64,000 nucleotides of DNA from Bog-532 sp963830385. Lineage in GTDB: Bacteria; Actinomycetota; Actinomycetes; Streptosporangiales; Streptosporangiaceae. A program made the translations under genes and the position numbers. Numbering within the stretch: position 1 is the first letter of the stretch; every line of letters begins with the position of its first letter. The notes beneath the pieces were generated by a model that did no database searches, was not told where the DNA came from, and saw only the letters and a program-made list of their open reading frames with translations. Positions 17,752 through 26,366 of this stretch are shown in pieces. Location: assembly GCA_963830385.1 (NCBI GenBank), contig CAWHMD010000005.1, forward strand, positions 434,001-498,000. Direction: 5' to 3'.

Positions 17752-18260
17752 CAGCTGTTCTCGACGATCCCGCGGATGAACATCGCCTGGCCGGCGTGCT
17801 GCAGGTCGTCCGAGATCACGCTGATCAGCCGGACGGCCAGGGTGACCGGCGGGGTCCAGGAGTCGTCGACCACGCGGGCGAAGTCGTCGTCCTTGAGGTG
17901 CTTGACGAAGCGGGTGGCCTCCTCGATCACCTCGTCGAAGTACCCGATCAGGATCTCGCCCGACTTCACCTTGACCGCGGCCACGTCGTCGCCGCCGAAC
18001 CCGTAGCCGGTGGCGTCGGGCGGGAACGGCAGCGCGAACTTCTCGGCCCAGCCGTTGCCGATCCAGACCTGCTCCTTGCTGCCCGCCTCGGACAGGTGAT
18101 CGTCGGTGACCCGGCTCAGGTGCCACACCAGCCAGGCGATCGAGTTCGTGTTGCCGTTGACCCGGAACGCCAGCTCGTCGGGGGTCAGGTTGTCCACGGC
18201 CTGGTGGACCACGCCGTGGACCCGGCTGAACGCATCGGTCAGCAAATCAACGCTCGTCAT
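17751..18260 (-). CDS. DinB-family protein, likely mycothiol-dependent transferase
   Basis: The 169-residue four-helix protein shows the DinB/DUF664 pattern with metal-binding histidines in AWLVWHLSRVTDDH and DDLQHAGQAMFIRG. In actinobacteria this group includes mycothiol S-transferases that detoxify electrophiles. It sits in the operon between DUF2071 and agmatinase. AGAGGGG 7 bases upstream supports the ATG at 18260. Substrate is unknown. Confidence 0.8.
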   Translation of the reverse strand: MTSVDLLTDAFSRVHGVVHQAVDNLTPDELAFRVNGNTNSIAWLVWHLSRVTDDHLSEAGSKEQVWIGNGWAEKFALPFPPDATGYGFGGDDVAAVKVKSGEILIGYFDEVIEEATRFVKHLKDDDFARVVDDSWTPPVTLAVRLISVISDDLQHAGQAMFIRGIVENS

Positions 18261-18292
18261 CAGATGCCCCTCTAGTCAGTCTTGGTTGCGAG

Positions 18293-19021
18293 TCATTTTT
18301 CCGGGCGGCCGATGGCCACGTCCACCCCCGGCGAATAGTGCACCAGCGGCTCACCGGCCGGCGCGGGCAGGCCGGCCGCGGTGATCAGCTGATCGTCCAC
18401 CAGCTGGGCGGTGGCCCGGTGCAGCGGCCAGCGCGCGTGGCAGGCGCGGGCGGCCGCGCGCTGGCCACGGGTGACGCTGAACAGCATCCAGCGGGCGGTG
18501 AGGAAGTGCTCGAAGGCGCTGACCTGGCCGGCCGGGATCGGCTCGCCCACCGCGACCCGCACCCGGCTGGTCACCGCGGGCGCCGAGTGGCGGCGGGTGA
18601 GGTAGGCCAGCTCGCGGCCGCGCTCGCTCAGCCGCATCGACGACCAGAAGTACGGCAGCCGGTACGGGGTGGCCCGGGCGGTCACGACCGCGCCCAGCCG
18701 GGCCGCGTCCAGCGAGAAGAACCAGATCCCGGTGCGCCCGGACGGGTCGCGCACGTAGGTGCGGACGTTGGTCTCGCAAAAGTTCGACACCCACGGGAAC
18801 CGCCGGCCGCTCGCGGTGGAGACCCGCATGTAGAACGGGACCAGCCCCACCCAGGCGGCGCCGTCCCAGGTCTCGGCGGTCAGGCCGTCCGGCAGCAGCC
18901 GCTGCACCGCCGCGGGGTCGAACCCCCAGTGCAGGAACGTCAGCCGCTCCCAGCGCTGGCCCATGATCGGCCGATCGACGGTGAACGGGCAGGTACCGAG
19001 GCTGATCTCGGTTCCGGTCAC
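18293..19021 (-). CDS. DUF2071 (YqjF-like) protein
   Basis: The 242-residue protein has the DUF2071 hallmarks RWERLTFLHWGFDPAAVQRLLP, WVGLVPFYMRV, FCETNVRTYV and GIWFFSLDA. Function is not firmly known; the fold resembles acetoacetate-decarboxylase-like barrels. The GTG start at 19021 overlaps the stop of the large ferritin/CDGSH/globin protein by four bases (GTGA), so the two are co-translated. A longer frame to 19804 is a shadow of that upstream gene. This tight coupling is a clue that DUF2071 acts with the iron-sulfur/haem protein. Confidence 0.8.
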   Translation of the reverse strand: MTGTEISLGTCPFTVDRPIMGQRWERLTFLHWGFDPAAVQRLLPDGLTAETWDGAAWVGLVPFYMRVSTASGRRFPWVSNFCETNVRTYVRDPSGRTGIWFFSLDAARLGAVVTARATPYRLPYFWSSMRLSERGRELAYLTRRHSAPAVTSRVRVAVGEPIPAGQVSAFEHFLTARWMLFSVTRGQRAAARACHARWPLHRATAQLVDDQLITAAGLPAPAGEPLVHYSPGVDVAIGRPEK

Positions 19022-22000
19022 GCCGGCGTACCCGAGTCCGCCCAGCGCCGGAACACCTGGACCTGCTCGCCGGGCCACGCGCCGTCGCAGGGCATGCTGC
19101 CGTTGGCGACCCGTTCGAGCACGTCGGCGGCGTGTGCCCGCACGTCGTCGTAGGACCACAGGTCGAAGGCGAACAGCATCGACTGCCGGTCCTTGGCCCG
19201 GAACATCGGCTTGATGTGGGTGGCGAAGCTCACCGGCTCGTCCGGCCCGGGCAGCGTGACGGGCTGGTCCTGCTGCCCGGTGTCCTGCCCGGTGTCCGGC
19301 TGGGCCGAGGTGTCCGGCGGACCGGCCGCGGTCCAGCCCCAGACGGGCAGGGCCGCGTTGCCGTTGCCGGCGGTCAGCGGGCCGGTGGCGTACCAGATGA
19401 AGAACGCGGTGAGCGCGGCCCCGAACTGCGGATCGGCGGGCAAGCCGACCTCGCCGGCCGCCTGCCTCGCCAGCGCCGACCAGCGCGCCTGCTGGCCGGC
19501 GGCGAACTCGCCGGTCACGGCCGGCGCCCAGGTGCCGTCCAGGGCCGGGCCGCCGAACGCGGCGCCGATCCGGGCGGCCTCGTGCTCCGGGTAGCCGGGC
19601 GGCAGGTCCGCGAACACCGGGGCCAGCAGCGAGTCGGCCGGGATCAGCTTCTCGTACAGCCGCCGGGTCAGCTGGGTAAGCCCGGGCAGGCCGCCGGCCC
19701 ACTCGAACAGGCTCGGGACCCGGCCCGGGGTCACCTGGGGGTCGCTGAAGCCGACGTACCAGTGCATGCCGCTGCAGAACGGCTTGTTCTGGGAGTGCCC
19801 GCACCGGCAGAGCGCGTAGTGCTCACGGGACGCGCCCGCGCCCTGGGGTACGGGCTCGCCGTCCGGGCCGGTCAGCGCGATCGCGCCGGTCACCCGGTAC
19901 GGCCCGTCCCTGGTGATCTCGACGGCCGGTTCGCGCTGGCCGTGCCGGTCGGTCAGGGCGCGCTCCTCGTGGCCGTCGAAGGCCAGGCCGAGCGCGCCGG
20001 ACGGGCAGTCCCGGACCGCGCGCACGATCTCATCCATCCGGCCGCCGCTGGGGGCCACGAACGGCTCGGCGCCGGTGCGGAACACCGTGCTGAGGCGGTC
20101 GGTGCACAGGCCCGAGTGCTGGCAGACGCCACGGTTGTCGAACACCGTGACCTGCTCGCCGTCGTACCGGTCGCGGTGGTCCGGCACCCGCTTGGGGTCT
20201 TTGTCCCCGCTGAACCCGCTGGTCGCGTGCGACCCGTCGCAGAACGGCTTGATGGCGGATTCGCCGCACCGGCAGAGGGCGACCTGGGGCGGGACCGGGA
20301 CCGGCTGGCCCAGGTAGTCGCGGATCGTGGCCACGTTGGTGGCCAGGTAGGGGCCGTTCTCGGCGACCTGGAGCCCGGCGGGCAGGGCGGCCTGAAGGTC
20401 GCGGAAGGTGGCGGCGCGGCCGGCCGCCGGGGCCAGCGCGCAGGCCAGATCCTGCAGGGCGGCGGTGGCTTCGGCCAGGCCGGGCTCGGCCGCCCGGTAG
20501 TCAGCGTCCTGGCTGACGCGAACCCGCAGCCTGGTGAGGTCCTGAGCCAGCGCCCAGACCTGTTCGGCGGGGGCGGCTGGTGCTGCCATGGCAGATGTGG
20601 CCACTGAGGTGGCTGAGGCGCTTGTGGTCGCTGAGGTTTTTGAGGTTGTTGAAGTTGCTGGGGTTGTTGAGGTCGCCGTGTCGGGGGTGAGGGCGCGGAG
20701 GGCGTCGGCCAGCGGGCGGAGCACGCTCTCGACCAGGCGGGGAGCCATCCAGCGGAGCGCCCTGGTGCCGGGCTCAGGCTGGAGCAGCCGGGTGGTCAGC
20801 GCCCACGTGCTCTCGATGCCGTCGGCCACCGCAGATGACAGGCCGGCTCGATCCACGTCGGGGCCTTTTATCCGGAAAAGGTCAGCGCGCGCTTGCAGGG
20901 ACGGAAGATCGGCGTCGGCGGGGACGGCGGAACCGGCGGCGGCCGCACCGGGTGCGGCCGCGGCGGGCGAGCGGGACGGGGGCAGGAAGGCGGTCAGCGC
21001 GCCCGCCAGCCGGCCGAGCGTGGAGCCGGCCTGGCCCACCACCGCGGCCACGTTCGCGGGCGCGGGCCCGGCCGGGCCGTCCGGGTCGCCGTCGATGATC
21101 TCCTGGGCGAAGCCGGCCGCGACGTCCAGGCGCTCGGCCAGCAGGGTCCAGGCCGCGTCCCGGTGCGGCAGCAGGTAGTCGCTCTCGTAGAACAGCTCGA
21201 AGCTGGGGCCCGCGGTCTGGCCGGGGTACTCCGGGCCCGCCGGCAAGGTGGTGATGAGGTTGCCGAGCGGGCTGATGACCTGGGCCATCAGCCCCACGCT
21301 GGCGTCGGCCAGCGCCTTCAGCTGGGCGTCGCTCTCGTCGGTGTGGGCGAAGAACCGCTCGAGGATCTGCAGGAGGACCTCATAGGCCACGTTGAACAGG
21401 TCCATCACCCGGGCGGTGACCGGGTCGCTGACCAGCGGCACCTCGGCGCCGTTGTCGCACGGGCGGACGTTGACCGTCTGCACCGGGCGGGCCGCCATCA
21501 GGCCCAGGTTGTCCTCCTTGGCCTGGGTGTACTCGTCCAGGATCTCGACGAACTGGCCGAAGTGGGCGTTCTGCCAGGCGCCGCGGGGCCCCTCCCCCTG
21601 CTCGAGGATCTCGTCGATGGCCCGCTGAGCGGAGGCCAGGTCGGTCACCGGGACCAGTTCGGGCCAGCCGAAGTACTCGGAGGTGGCCTGGGCTCCGGGC
21701 GGGCCGACGAACAGCCAGTCTTCACCGTGCAGCTCGACCAGATGCCGGAAGCCCGCTTCGACCGAGCGGTACAGGTGCCCGACTGTCTTGAAGTCCTGGC
21801 CGCGGGGCACGATGTCGCCCGCCTCCATCAGCGGCACGGCCCGGCCGTAGGCGGCCAGCCCGTCACCGTCGCGGATGTCCATGCCCTCGGGGCGCTCCAG
21901 GAACATGAAGTGCCTGACCGCCTGCTCGCCGAACGGCAGCAGCGCGAGGTGCACGCCGGCCGGGTAGTGGCTGGCGGGGTGCGGGAAGTTGGGCCGGGAC

Positions 22001-22341
22001 AGGTGCGGGGCCGCCCCGACCGCCGACAGCAGGTTCTGTACCAGGGCCAGGTGCAGCATCTCCTGGGTGGCCACGTGCGAGATGACCTTGCGCCAGCGCC
22101 GGGTGGCGGCCAGCTCGGCCTCGGTCAGGTCCTCCCCCTCGTCCTGTTTGAGCGTGAAGGCCGCGTACAGGTACTGGCACATGATGCCGTGCTCGAGTTC
22201 GGCCGCTTCGCAGAGCATGTAGATGAGGGCCTCGCGGTGCTCGATCACGAACGGCGCCTCGGGCGGGGCCAGGCCGCCGCGGGTGGCGATGACCTGGGCC
22301 AGGCGGCCGGTGGCGGCGGCGGACTGCTCGCTGGTAGTCAT
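19018..22341 (-). CDS. Multidomain ferritin-like / CDGSH / ferredoxin-like / CDGSH / truncated-globin protein
   Basis: The 1107-residue protein starts at an ATG with GGGGAG 5 bases upstream. Residues 30-270 are a ferritin-like (VioB/PF12902-type) di-iron domain, with ELEHGIMCQYL at 49-59 and ATQEMLHLALVQNLL at 91-105. A Ser/Thr/Ala linker (about 554-590) follows. CDGSH site 1 has Cys690, Cys692, Cys701 and His705. A ferredoxin-like (Fer4_19) segment has Cys740, Cys746 and Cys779. CDGSH site 2 has Cys845, Cys847, Cys856 and His860. Residues 875-1000 resemble a group II truncated haemoglobin. Residues 1037-1107 form a small domain seen (from memory) after such globins. Likely a cytosolic electron-transfer or oxygen/NO-handling protein; substrate unknown. 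First gene of a five-gene operon. Confidence 0.8.
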   Translation of the reverse strand: MTTSEQSAAATGRLAQVIATRGGLAPPEAPFVIEHREALIYMLCEAAELEHGIMCQYLYAAFTLKQDEGEDLTEAELAATRRWRKVISHVATQEMLHLALVQNLLSAVGAAPHLSRPNFPHPASHYPAGVHLALLPFGEQAVRHFMFLERPEGMDIRDGDGLAAYGRAVPLMEAGDIVPRGQDFKTVGHLYRSVEAGFRHLVELHGEDWLFVGPPGAQATSEYFGWPELVPVTDLASAQRAIDEILEQGEGPRGAWQNAHFGQFVEILDEYTQAKEDNLGLMAARPVQTVNVRPCDNGAEVPLVSDPVTARVMDLFNVAYEVLLQILERFFAHTDESDAQLKALADASVGLMAQVISPLGNLITTLPAGPEYPGQTAGPSFELFYESDYLLPHRDAAWTLLAERLDVAAGFAQEIIDGDPDGPAGPAPANVAAVVGQAGSTLGRLAGALTAFLPPSRSPAAAAPGAAAAGSAVPADADLPSLQARADLFRIKGPDVDRAGLSSAVADGIESTWALTTRLLQPEPGTRALRWMAPRLVESVLRPLADALRALTPDTATSTTPATSTTSKTSATTSASATSVATSAMAAPAAPAEQVWALAQDLTRLRVRVSQDADYRAAEPGLAEATAALQDLACALAPAAGRAATFRDLQAALPAGLQVAENGPYLATNVATIRDYLGQPVPVPPQVALCRCGESAIKPFCDGSHATSGFSGDKDPKRVPDHRDRYDGEQVTVFDNRGVCQHSGLCTDRLSTVFRTGAEPFVAPSGGRMDEIVRAVRDCPSGALGLAFDGHEERALTDRHGQREPAVEITRDGPYRVTGAIALTGPDGEPVPQGAGASREHYALCRCGHSQNKPFCSGMHWYVGFSDPQVTPGRVPSLFEWAGGLPGLTQLTRRLYEKLIPADSLLAPVFADLPPGYPEHEAARIGAAFGGPALDGTWAPAVTGEFAAGQQARWSALARQAAGEVGLPADPQFGAALTAFFIWYATGPLTAGNGNAALPVWGWTAAGPPDTSAQPDTGQDTGQQDQPVTLPGPDEPVSFATHIKPMFRAKDRQSMLFAFDLWSYDDVRAHAADVLERVANGSMPCDGAWPGEQVQVFRRWADSGTPA

Positions 22342-22469
22342 TAATCTCCCCGTGTGGACTGAGGCAGCGTGCAGCCAGTTTTGCGCTGATTGGCGCGATT
22401 TCCCTAGCGACTTTCGCCTATCTTCGCCACGGGTGAACGAAACGGCCAGGCAAACGGAGGGAGGGCCGG

Positions 22470-23008
22470 GTGACGGATCGGACGCGCATCCTGCTGGTGT
22501 CGGGGAGCACCCGAGCGGGCTCGGCCAACACGGCCGCGCTGCGCACCCTGCGGGAGGTGGCACCGCGGCCGGTGACGGCCGTGCTCTACCAGGAGCTGAG
22601 CGACCTGCCCGCGTTCAACCCGGACGACGACCGGGAGCCGTTGCCGCCGGCCGCGGCCCGGCTGCGGCGGGCGATCGCGGAGTGCGATGCGGTGGTGATC
22701 TGCACCCCGGAGTACGCGGGCGGACTGCCCGGCAGCTTCAAGAACCTGCTGGACTGGACCGTGGGCGGCGGCGAGATGTACGGCAAGCCGACCGCGTGGA
22801 TCAACGTGGCCGCGCCCGGGCGGGGGCCGGCGCCGAGGAGTCGCTGACCAGCGTGCTCGGCTACGTCGGCGCGGCGGTGATCGACAAGGCCTGCCGCCGC
22901 ATCGTGCTGCCGCGTCAGGCGATCGGGCCCGATGGAATGGTCAGCGACCCGGAGTTCCGGGCAGAGGTGGCCCGGATGATCGACGACATCGTGGCGGCCG
23001 TGGCCTAG
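22470..23008 (+). pseudogene. NADPH-dependent FMN reductase, frameshifted
   Basis: A GTG start at 22470 (GGAGGGAGGG upstream) opens an FMN-reductase-like flavodoxin fold with the phosphate loop VSGSTRAGSANTAALR and the motif CTPEYAGGLPGSFKNLLDW. The frame is lost after NVAAPGR: the G run at 22822-22826 has five bases, and one more G would continue into GAEESLTSVLGYVGAAVIDKAC, the normal C-terminal part, which is intact to 23008. So the gene is split by a one-base deletion or a sequence error. Its TAG stop overlaps the stop of the convergent HAD gene (CTAG). Confidence 0.75.
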
Positions 23009-23769
23009 CTGGGGCCCGGAGTGCCCGGGGCGGCCCGGGCGCCTGGAGCGGCCGGGGCGGCCGGGGCGGCTGCCGCGGCGAAGGCCTGCATGGAGGGGAA
23101 CTCCCAGTCGGGGGTGACGCCGGCCGGTGGCTGCGGGGTGGCGCCCCAGCCGGGGCGGTCGTGCCGCCGGTTGATCCATACCGTGGGGAGGCCGAACTGC
23201 TTGGCCGGCACGTGGTCGTGGAACAGGCTCTGGGCCACGTGCAGCAGGCGTTTCTCGCCGATGCCGAGCCGGTTGACCTCGGCCAGCAGCGCCTCGAAGT
23301 TGCGCGGCGACGGCTTGTAGGAGCCGATGTCCTCGGCGGTCAGAATGCTGGTGAAGGTGACCCCGAGGCGGCGATTGCTGGCCGCGAACGAGGCCCGGTC
23401 CACGTTGGACAAGATGATCAGCTGGTAGCGCCGGGCCAGGGCCTGCAGCGCGGCCGGGGAATCCGGGAACGCCGGCCAGTCCGGGACCGAGGCACCCATC
23501 CGCTCGGCATCCTCGTCGGTGACCTCCGCGCCCAGCTCACGGCCCAGTTCGCGCAGGCTGCGGGCCAGGATCAGCGGGTAGCGGTCGGCCGGGTGATCCG
23601 CCTCGGCCGCGGCTTCGTGGGTGGAGTAGGCGGTGAGCAGGGCCTCGTCGGAGAGGTCGAGGCCGTGGCGGCGGGCCCAGGGCGCGAGAACGCTGGCTAT
23701 CCCGGTCTCCCAGTCGATGAGCGTGCCGTAGCAGTCGAAACTGAGCGCGCCGAAGTCACCGAAGTCCAT
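23005..23769 (-). CDS. HAD-family haloacid dehalogenase type II-like hydrolase
   Basis: The 254-residue protein has motif I SFDCYGTLIDWE (nucleophile Asp), motif II ILSNVD and the Lys of motif III in GSYKPSPRNF, with the cap region expected for 2-haloacid dehalogenase-like enzymes. It may dehalogenate or dephosphorylate a small molecule; the substrate is unknown. The C-terminal 30 residues are an Ala/Pro-rich tail. AGAGGA before the ATG at 23769 supports the start. Confidence 0.8.
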   Translation of the reverse strand: MDFGDFGALSFDCYGTLIDWETGIASVLAPWARRHGLDLSDEALLTAYSTHEAAAEADHPADRYPLILARSLRELGRELGAEVTDEDAERMGASVPDWPAFPDSPAALQALARRYQLIILSNVDRASFAASNRRLGVTFTSILTAEDIGSYKPSPRNFEALLAEVNRLGIGEKRLLHVAQSLFHDHVPAKQFGLPTVWINRRHDRPGWGATPQPPAGVTPDWEFPSMQAFAAAAAPAAPAAPGARAAPGTPGPS

Positions 23770-23798
23770 GGCGGGTCCTCTGGTCGCGGACGAGGTTG

Positions 23799-24047
23799 CT
23801 AGTCGCGGGCGAGGTTGCCCGACGGATCGTCCCGGTCGGCGGCCGGGTGTTCGACCAGCGCGAGGATGCGGCTGGCCATGAAGCGGGCCGTGCGCACCGG
23901 AGTACCGCTCCGGGTCACTTCGCTGACCTCGATGACACCGCGCCGGTTGGCGATGTCGACCCGGCGGCCGGCCTTGGTCGCGGCGATCTCATAGGTCCGC
24001 GTGGCCTCGCCGGCGTCGATGACGATCTCGACCCAGTCGCCTTTCAC
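23799..24047 (-). CDS. Small conserved hypothetical protein
   Basis: The 82-residue soluble protein reads VKGDWVEIVIDAGEATRTYE at its start and looks like a small beta-rich domain followed by a charged tail. I do not recognise a domain. The GTG at 24047 with AGGA 9 bases upstream is preferred over an in-frame ATG at 24089, which would add an unusual basic extension. It lies 29 bases upstream of the HAD gene on the same strand and may share its transcript. Confidence 0.55.
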   Translation of the reverse strand: MKGDWVEIVIDAGEATRTYEIAATKAGRRVDIANRRGVIEVSEVTRSGTPVRTARFMASRILALVEHPAADRDDPSGNLARD

Positions 24048-24215
24048 GGTGTTTATCCTGCCCAACCTTGATCGCGGGAAAACGATCATCTGCCGGGGCG
24101 GCCCCCTCCGCGTGGGACGGCGCAGGGCGCGGCGCCGGCGGGGTGGCGCCCGGGAGGACCCGGGAGGATCATTCAGGCTAACTTTTTCAGTTTTTTCATT
24201 ATTGGGGGGATATGG

Positions 24216-24707
24216 ATGGGTGACTTCTATCCAGCGTTTTCCGCGACTTGTTTCGTGGTGCTGACGCTGTGGCTGATGACGGTGCAGCAGCGCTACCAGG
24301 ACTGGGAGCGCGATCGCCAGCTGGTCCGGCGCGCGTTCGGCATCGGGCTGTTCTTCTCACTCCCGGGGATCATGACGCTCATTGCGCTGGTCGATCCGAC
24401 CTCAGCGCTGTTCTGGGAATGGACGTACACGCTGGTGGCGCTCAGCGGGGCCGCGGTCATGGTGGTTTTGTACACGTCGGGGCGTGACCGGGTGACGTCG
24501 GTCGCCTATCCGGTCGCGGCCGCGATTTACCTGGCCATCGGCGCGATCGCGATCATCGGGCTGACCCGGGCCCACGCCCACCTGGAGAACCAGGTGGATC
24601 AGGTGCTGCTGTGCGTGCTGCTGTGCGTGCTGCTGTTCCTGGGGCTGAACGTGGCGTGGCTGCTGCTGTTCGGGCCCGCGCGCCGGGCGGACGCCGCACG
24701 CTCATAG
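24216..24707 (+). CDS. Four-helix membrane protein of unknown function
   Basis: The 163-residue protein has four hydrophobic segments (about residues 8-24, 43-62, 68-86, 95-117, with a further Leu-rich helix at 128-152 containing the repeated LLCVLLCVLLFL). No functional motif is visible. A GGGGGG tract 6 bases before the ATG (24204-24209) acts as the ribosome binding site; the short T-rich stretch ahead of it (TTTTTCAGTTTTTTCATTATT) is unusual in this GC-rich window. Confidence 0.65.
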   Translation: MGDFYPAFSATCFVVLTLWLMTVQQRYQDWERDRQLVRRAFGIGLFFSLPGIMTLIALVDPTSALFWEWTYTLVALSGAAVMVVLYTSGRDRVTSVAYPVAAAIYLAIGAIAIIGLTRAHAHLENQVDQVLLCVLLCVLLFLGLNVAWLLLFGPARRADAARS

Positions 24708-24726
24708 GCGCGGCGCCCAGCCCGTC

Positions 24727-24780
24727 CCGGCTGGCCCGGCTGGCCCGGCTGGCCGGGCTGGCCGGGCTGGCCGGGCTGGC
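24727..24780. repeat. Six tandem 9-bp repeats
   Basis: Six copies of CCGGCTGGC or CGGGCTGGC follow one another between the membrane protein and the convergent trpB2 gene: three of the first form, then three of the second. It is non-coding in the chosen annotation. Confidence 0.85.
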
Positions 24781-24816
24781 CGCCGGGCTGCGGACACAGT
24801 TCCTTTCGCCAGCGCC

Positions 24817-26181
24817 TTACGCCAGTGCCGGGAGGGCGCCCAGGGCGGCCTCGATCCGGTCCTGCGTGAGCTCGTAGTCCTCCATCTCGCCGGACAGGTA
24901 ACGCTGGTAGGCGGCCATGTCGAAGTGCCCGTGCCCGCACAGCGCGGTCAGGATGACCTTCTCCTCACCGGACTCGGCGCAGCGCTTGGCCTCCTCGATG
25001 ACCGAGGCCAGCGCGTGGGTCGGCTCCGGGGCCGGCACGATGCCCTCGGCCCGGGCGAACGTGACGCCGGCCGCGAAGCATTCCCGCTGCGGCTTGCTGA
25101 CCGCTTCGAACAGGCCCAGCTCATAAGCGTGCGAGAGCAGCGGCGACATGCCGTGGTAACGCAGGCCGCCGGCGTGGATCGGGTCGGGCACGAAGTCGTG
25201 GCCGAGCGTGTGCATCTTCAGGAGCGGGGTAAATCCGGCGGTGTCGCCGAAGTCGTAGGCGTACTGGCCGCGGGTGAATGACGGGGACGCGGTCGGCTCG
25301 ACCGCCCGGAACACCGGATTGATCCGCCCGGCCAGCTTCTCGCGCAGGAACGGGAAGACCAGGCCCGCGAAGTTCGAGCCGCCGCCGGTGCAGCCCACGA
25401 TCAGGTCGGGCGCGGTCTCGCCGGCCTGGGCGAACTGCTTGAGCGCCTCCTCGCCGATCACCGTCTGGTGCAGCAGCACGTGATTGAGCACGCTGCCCAG
25501 GGCGTACCGGGTGTCGGCGGCGCCCCCCGCGACCTCGACCGCCTCGCTGATCGCGATGCCGAGGCTGCCGGGCGAGTCCGGGTCGTCGGCCAGGATCTTG
25601 CTCCCGGCCGTGGTGACCGGGCTCGGGCTGGCGTGCACGGTCGCGCCGTAGGTCTCCATCAGCGCGCGGCGGTACGGCTTCTGGTCGTAGGAGGCGCGCA
25701 CCATCCAGACCTCGCACTCCAGCCCGAACTGGGCGGAGGCGAAGGCGAGCGCGCTCCCCCACTGGCCCGCGCCGGTCTCGGTGGTGAGGCGGCGGGTGCC
25801 TTCGACGGCGTTGTAGTACGCCTGGGGCACGGCCGTGTTGGGCTTGTGCGACCCGGCCGGGGAGACGCCCTCGTACTTGTAGTAGATGCGGGCGGGGGTG
25901 TTCAGCGCCTTCTCCAGCCGGTGGGCCCGGAACAGCGGGGTCGGGCGCCACAGCTTGTAGACGTCGAGGACTTCCTCGGGGATCGGCACGTAGGAGTCGG
26001 CCGTGACCTCCTGGGCGATCAGCGCCATCGGGAACAGAGGGGCCAGGTCCTCGGGGCCGACCGGCTGCAGGGTGCCCGGGTGCAGCGGCGGCGGTGGCGG
26101 AGAGGGCAGGTCGGGGATGATGTTGTACCACTGGCGAGGAAGTTCGGACTCGTCGAGGATGATCTTGGTCCGGCTCGTCAT
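24817..26181 (-). CDS. trpB2: TrpB2-type tryptophan synthase beta-like protein
   Basis: The 454-residue PLP enzyme begins MTSRTKIILDESELPRQWYN and has the Schiff-base Lys in SPAGSHKPNTAVPQAYYN, the Gly-rich phosphate loop CTGGGSNFAG and the RPTPLFRAHRLEKAL segment of TrpB2. TrpB2 proteins condense indole with serine without a TrpA partner, or may act on O-phosphoserine. No other trp gene is nearby. GCGGAG 5 bases upstream supports the start. Confidence 0.87.
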   Translation of the reverse strand: MTSRTKIILDESELPRQWYNIIPDLPSPPPPPLHPGTLQPVGPEDLAPLFPMALIAQEVTADSYVPIPEEVLDVYKLWRPTPLFRAHRLEKALNTPARIYYKYEGVSPAGSHKPNTAVPQAYYNAVEGTRRLTTETGAGQWGSALAFASAQFGLECEVWMVRASYDQKPYRRALMETYGATVHASPSPVTTAGSKILADDPDSPGSLGIAISEAVEVAGGAADTRYALGSVLNHVLLHQTVIGEEALKQFAQAGETAPDLIVGCTGGGSNFAGLVFPFLREKLAGRINPVFRAVEPTASPSFTRGQYAYDFGDTAGFTPLLKMHTLGHDFVPDPIHAGGLRYHGMSPLLSHAYELGLFEAVSKPQRECFAAGVTFARAEGIVPAPEPTHALASVIEEAKRCAESGEEKVILTALCGHGHFDMAAYQRYLSGEMEDYELTQDRIEAALGALPALA

Positions 26182-26366
26182 GACGTCTCCGCTCGGTGGT
26201 CTGGGCGATCAGTGGTCGGGGCGATCGGTGGTCTCGGTGGTGCGTTTGTTCCCGTCCATGGGATCAGAGGGCGCCGGGGAGTGGCAACCCTGTGGGGGGC
26301 GGGACGCGGATCGAGTGAGCGCGCGGGGGTAGCCGGGACGGCGAGACACGGGGCAGAGGAGGCGGC

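Noticed and set aside
17752..18126. N-terminal extension of the agmatinase
   Set aside because: It is the dinB gene read in another frame; the ATG at 17751 overlaps the dinB stop as expected for coupling.
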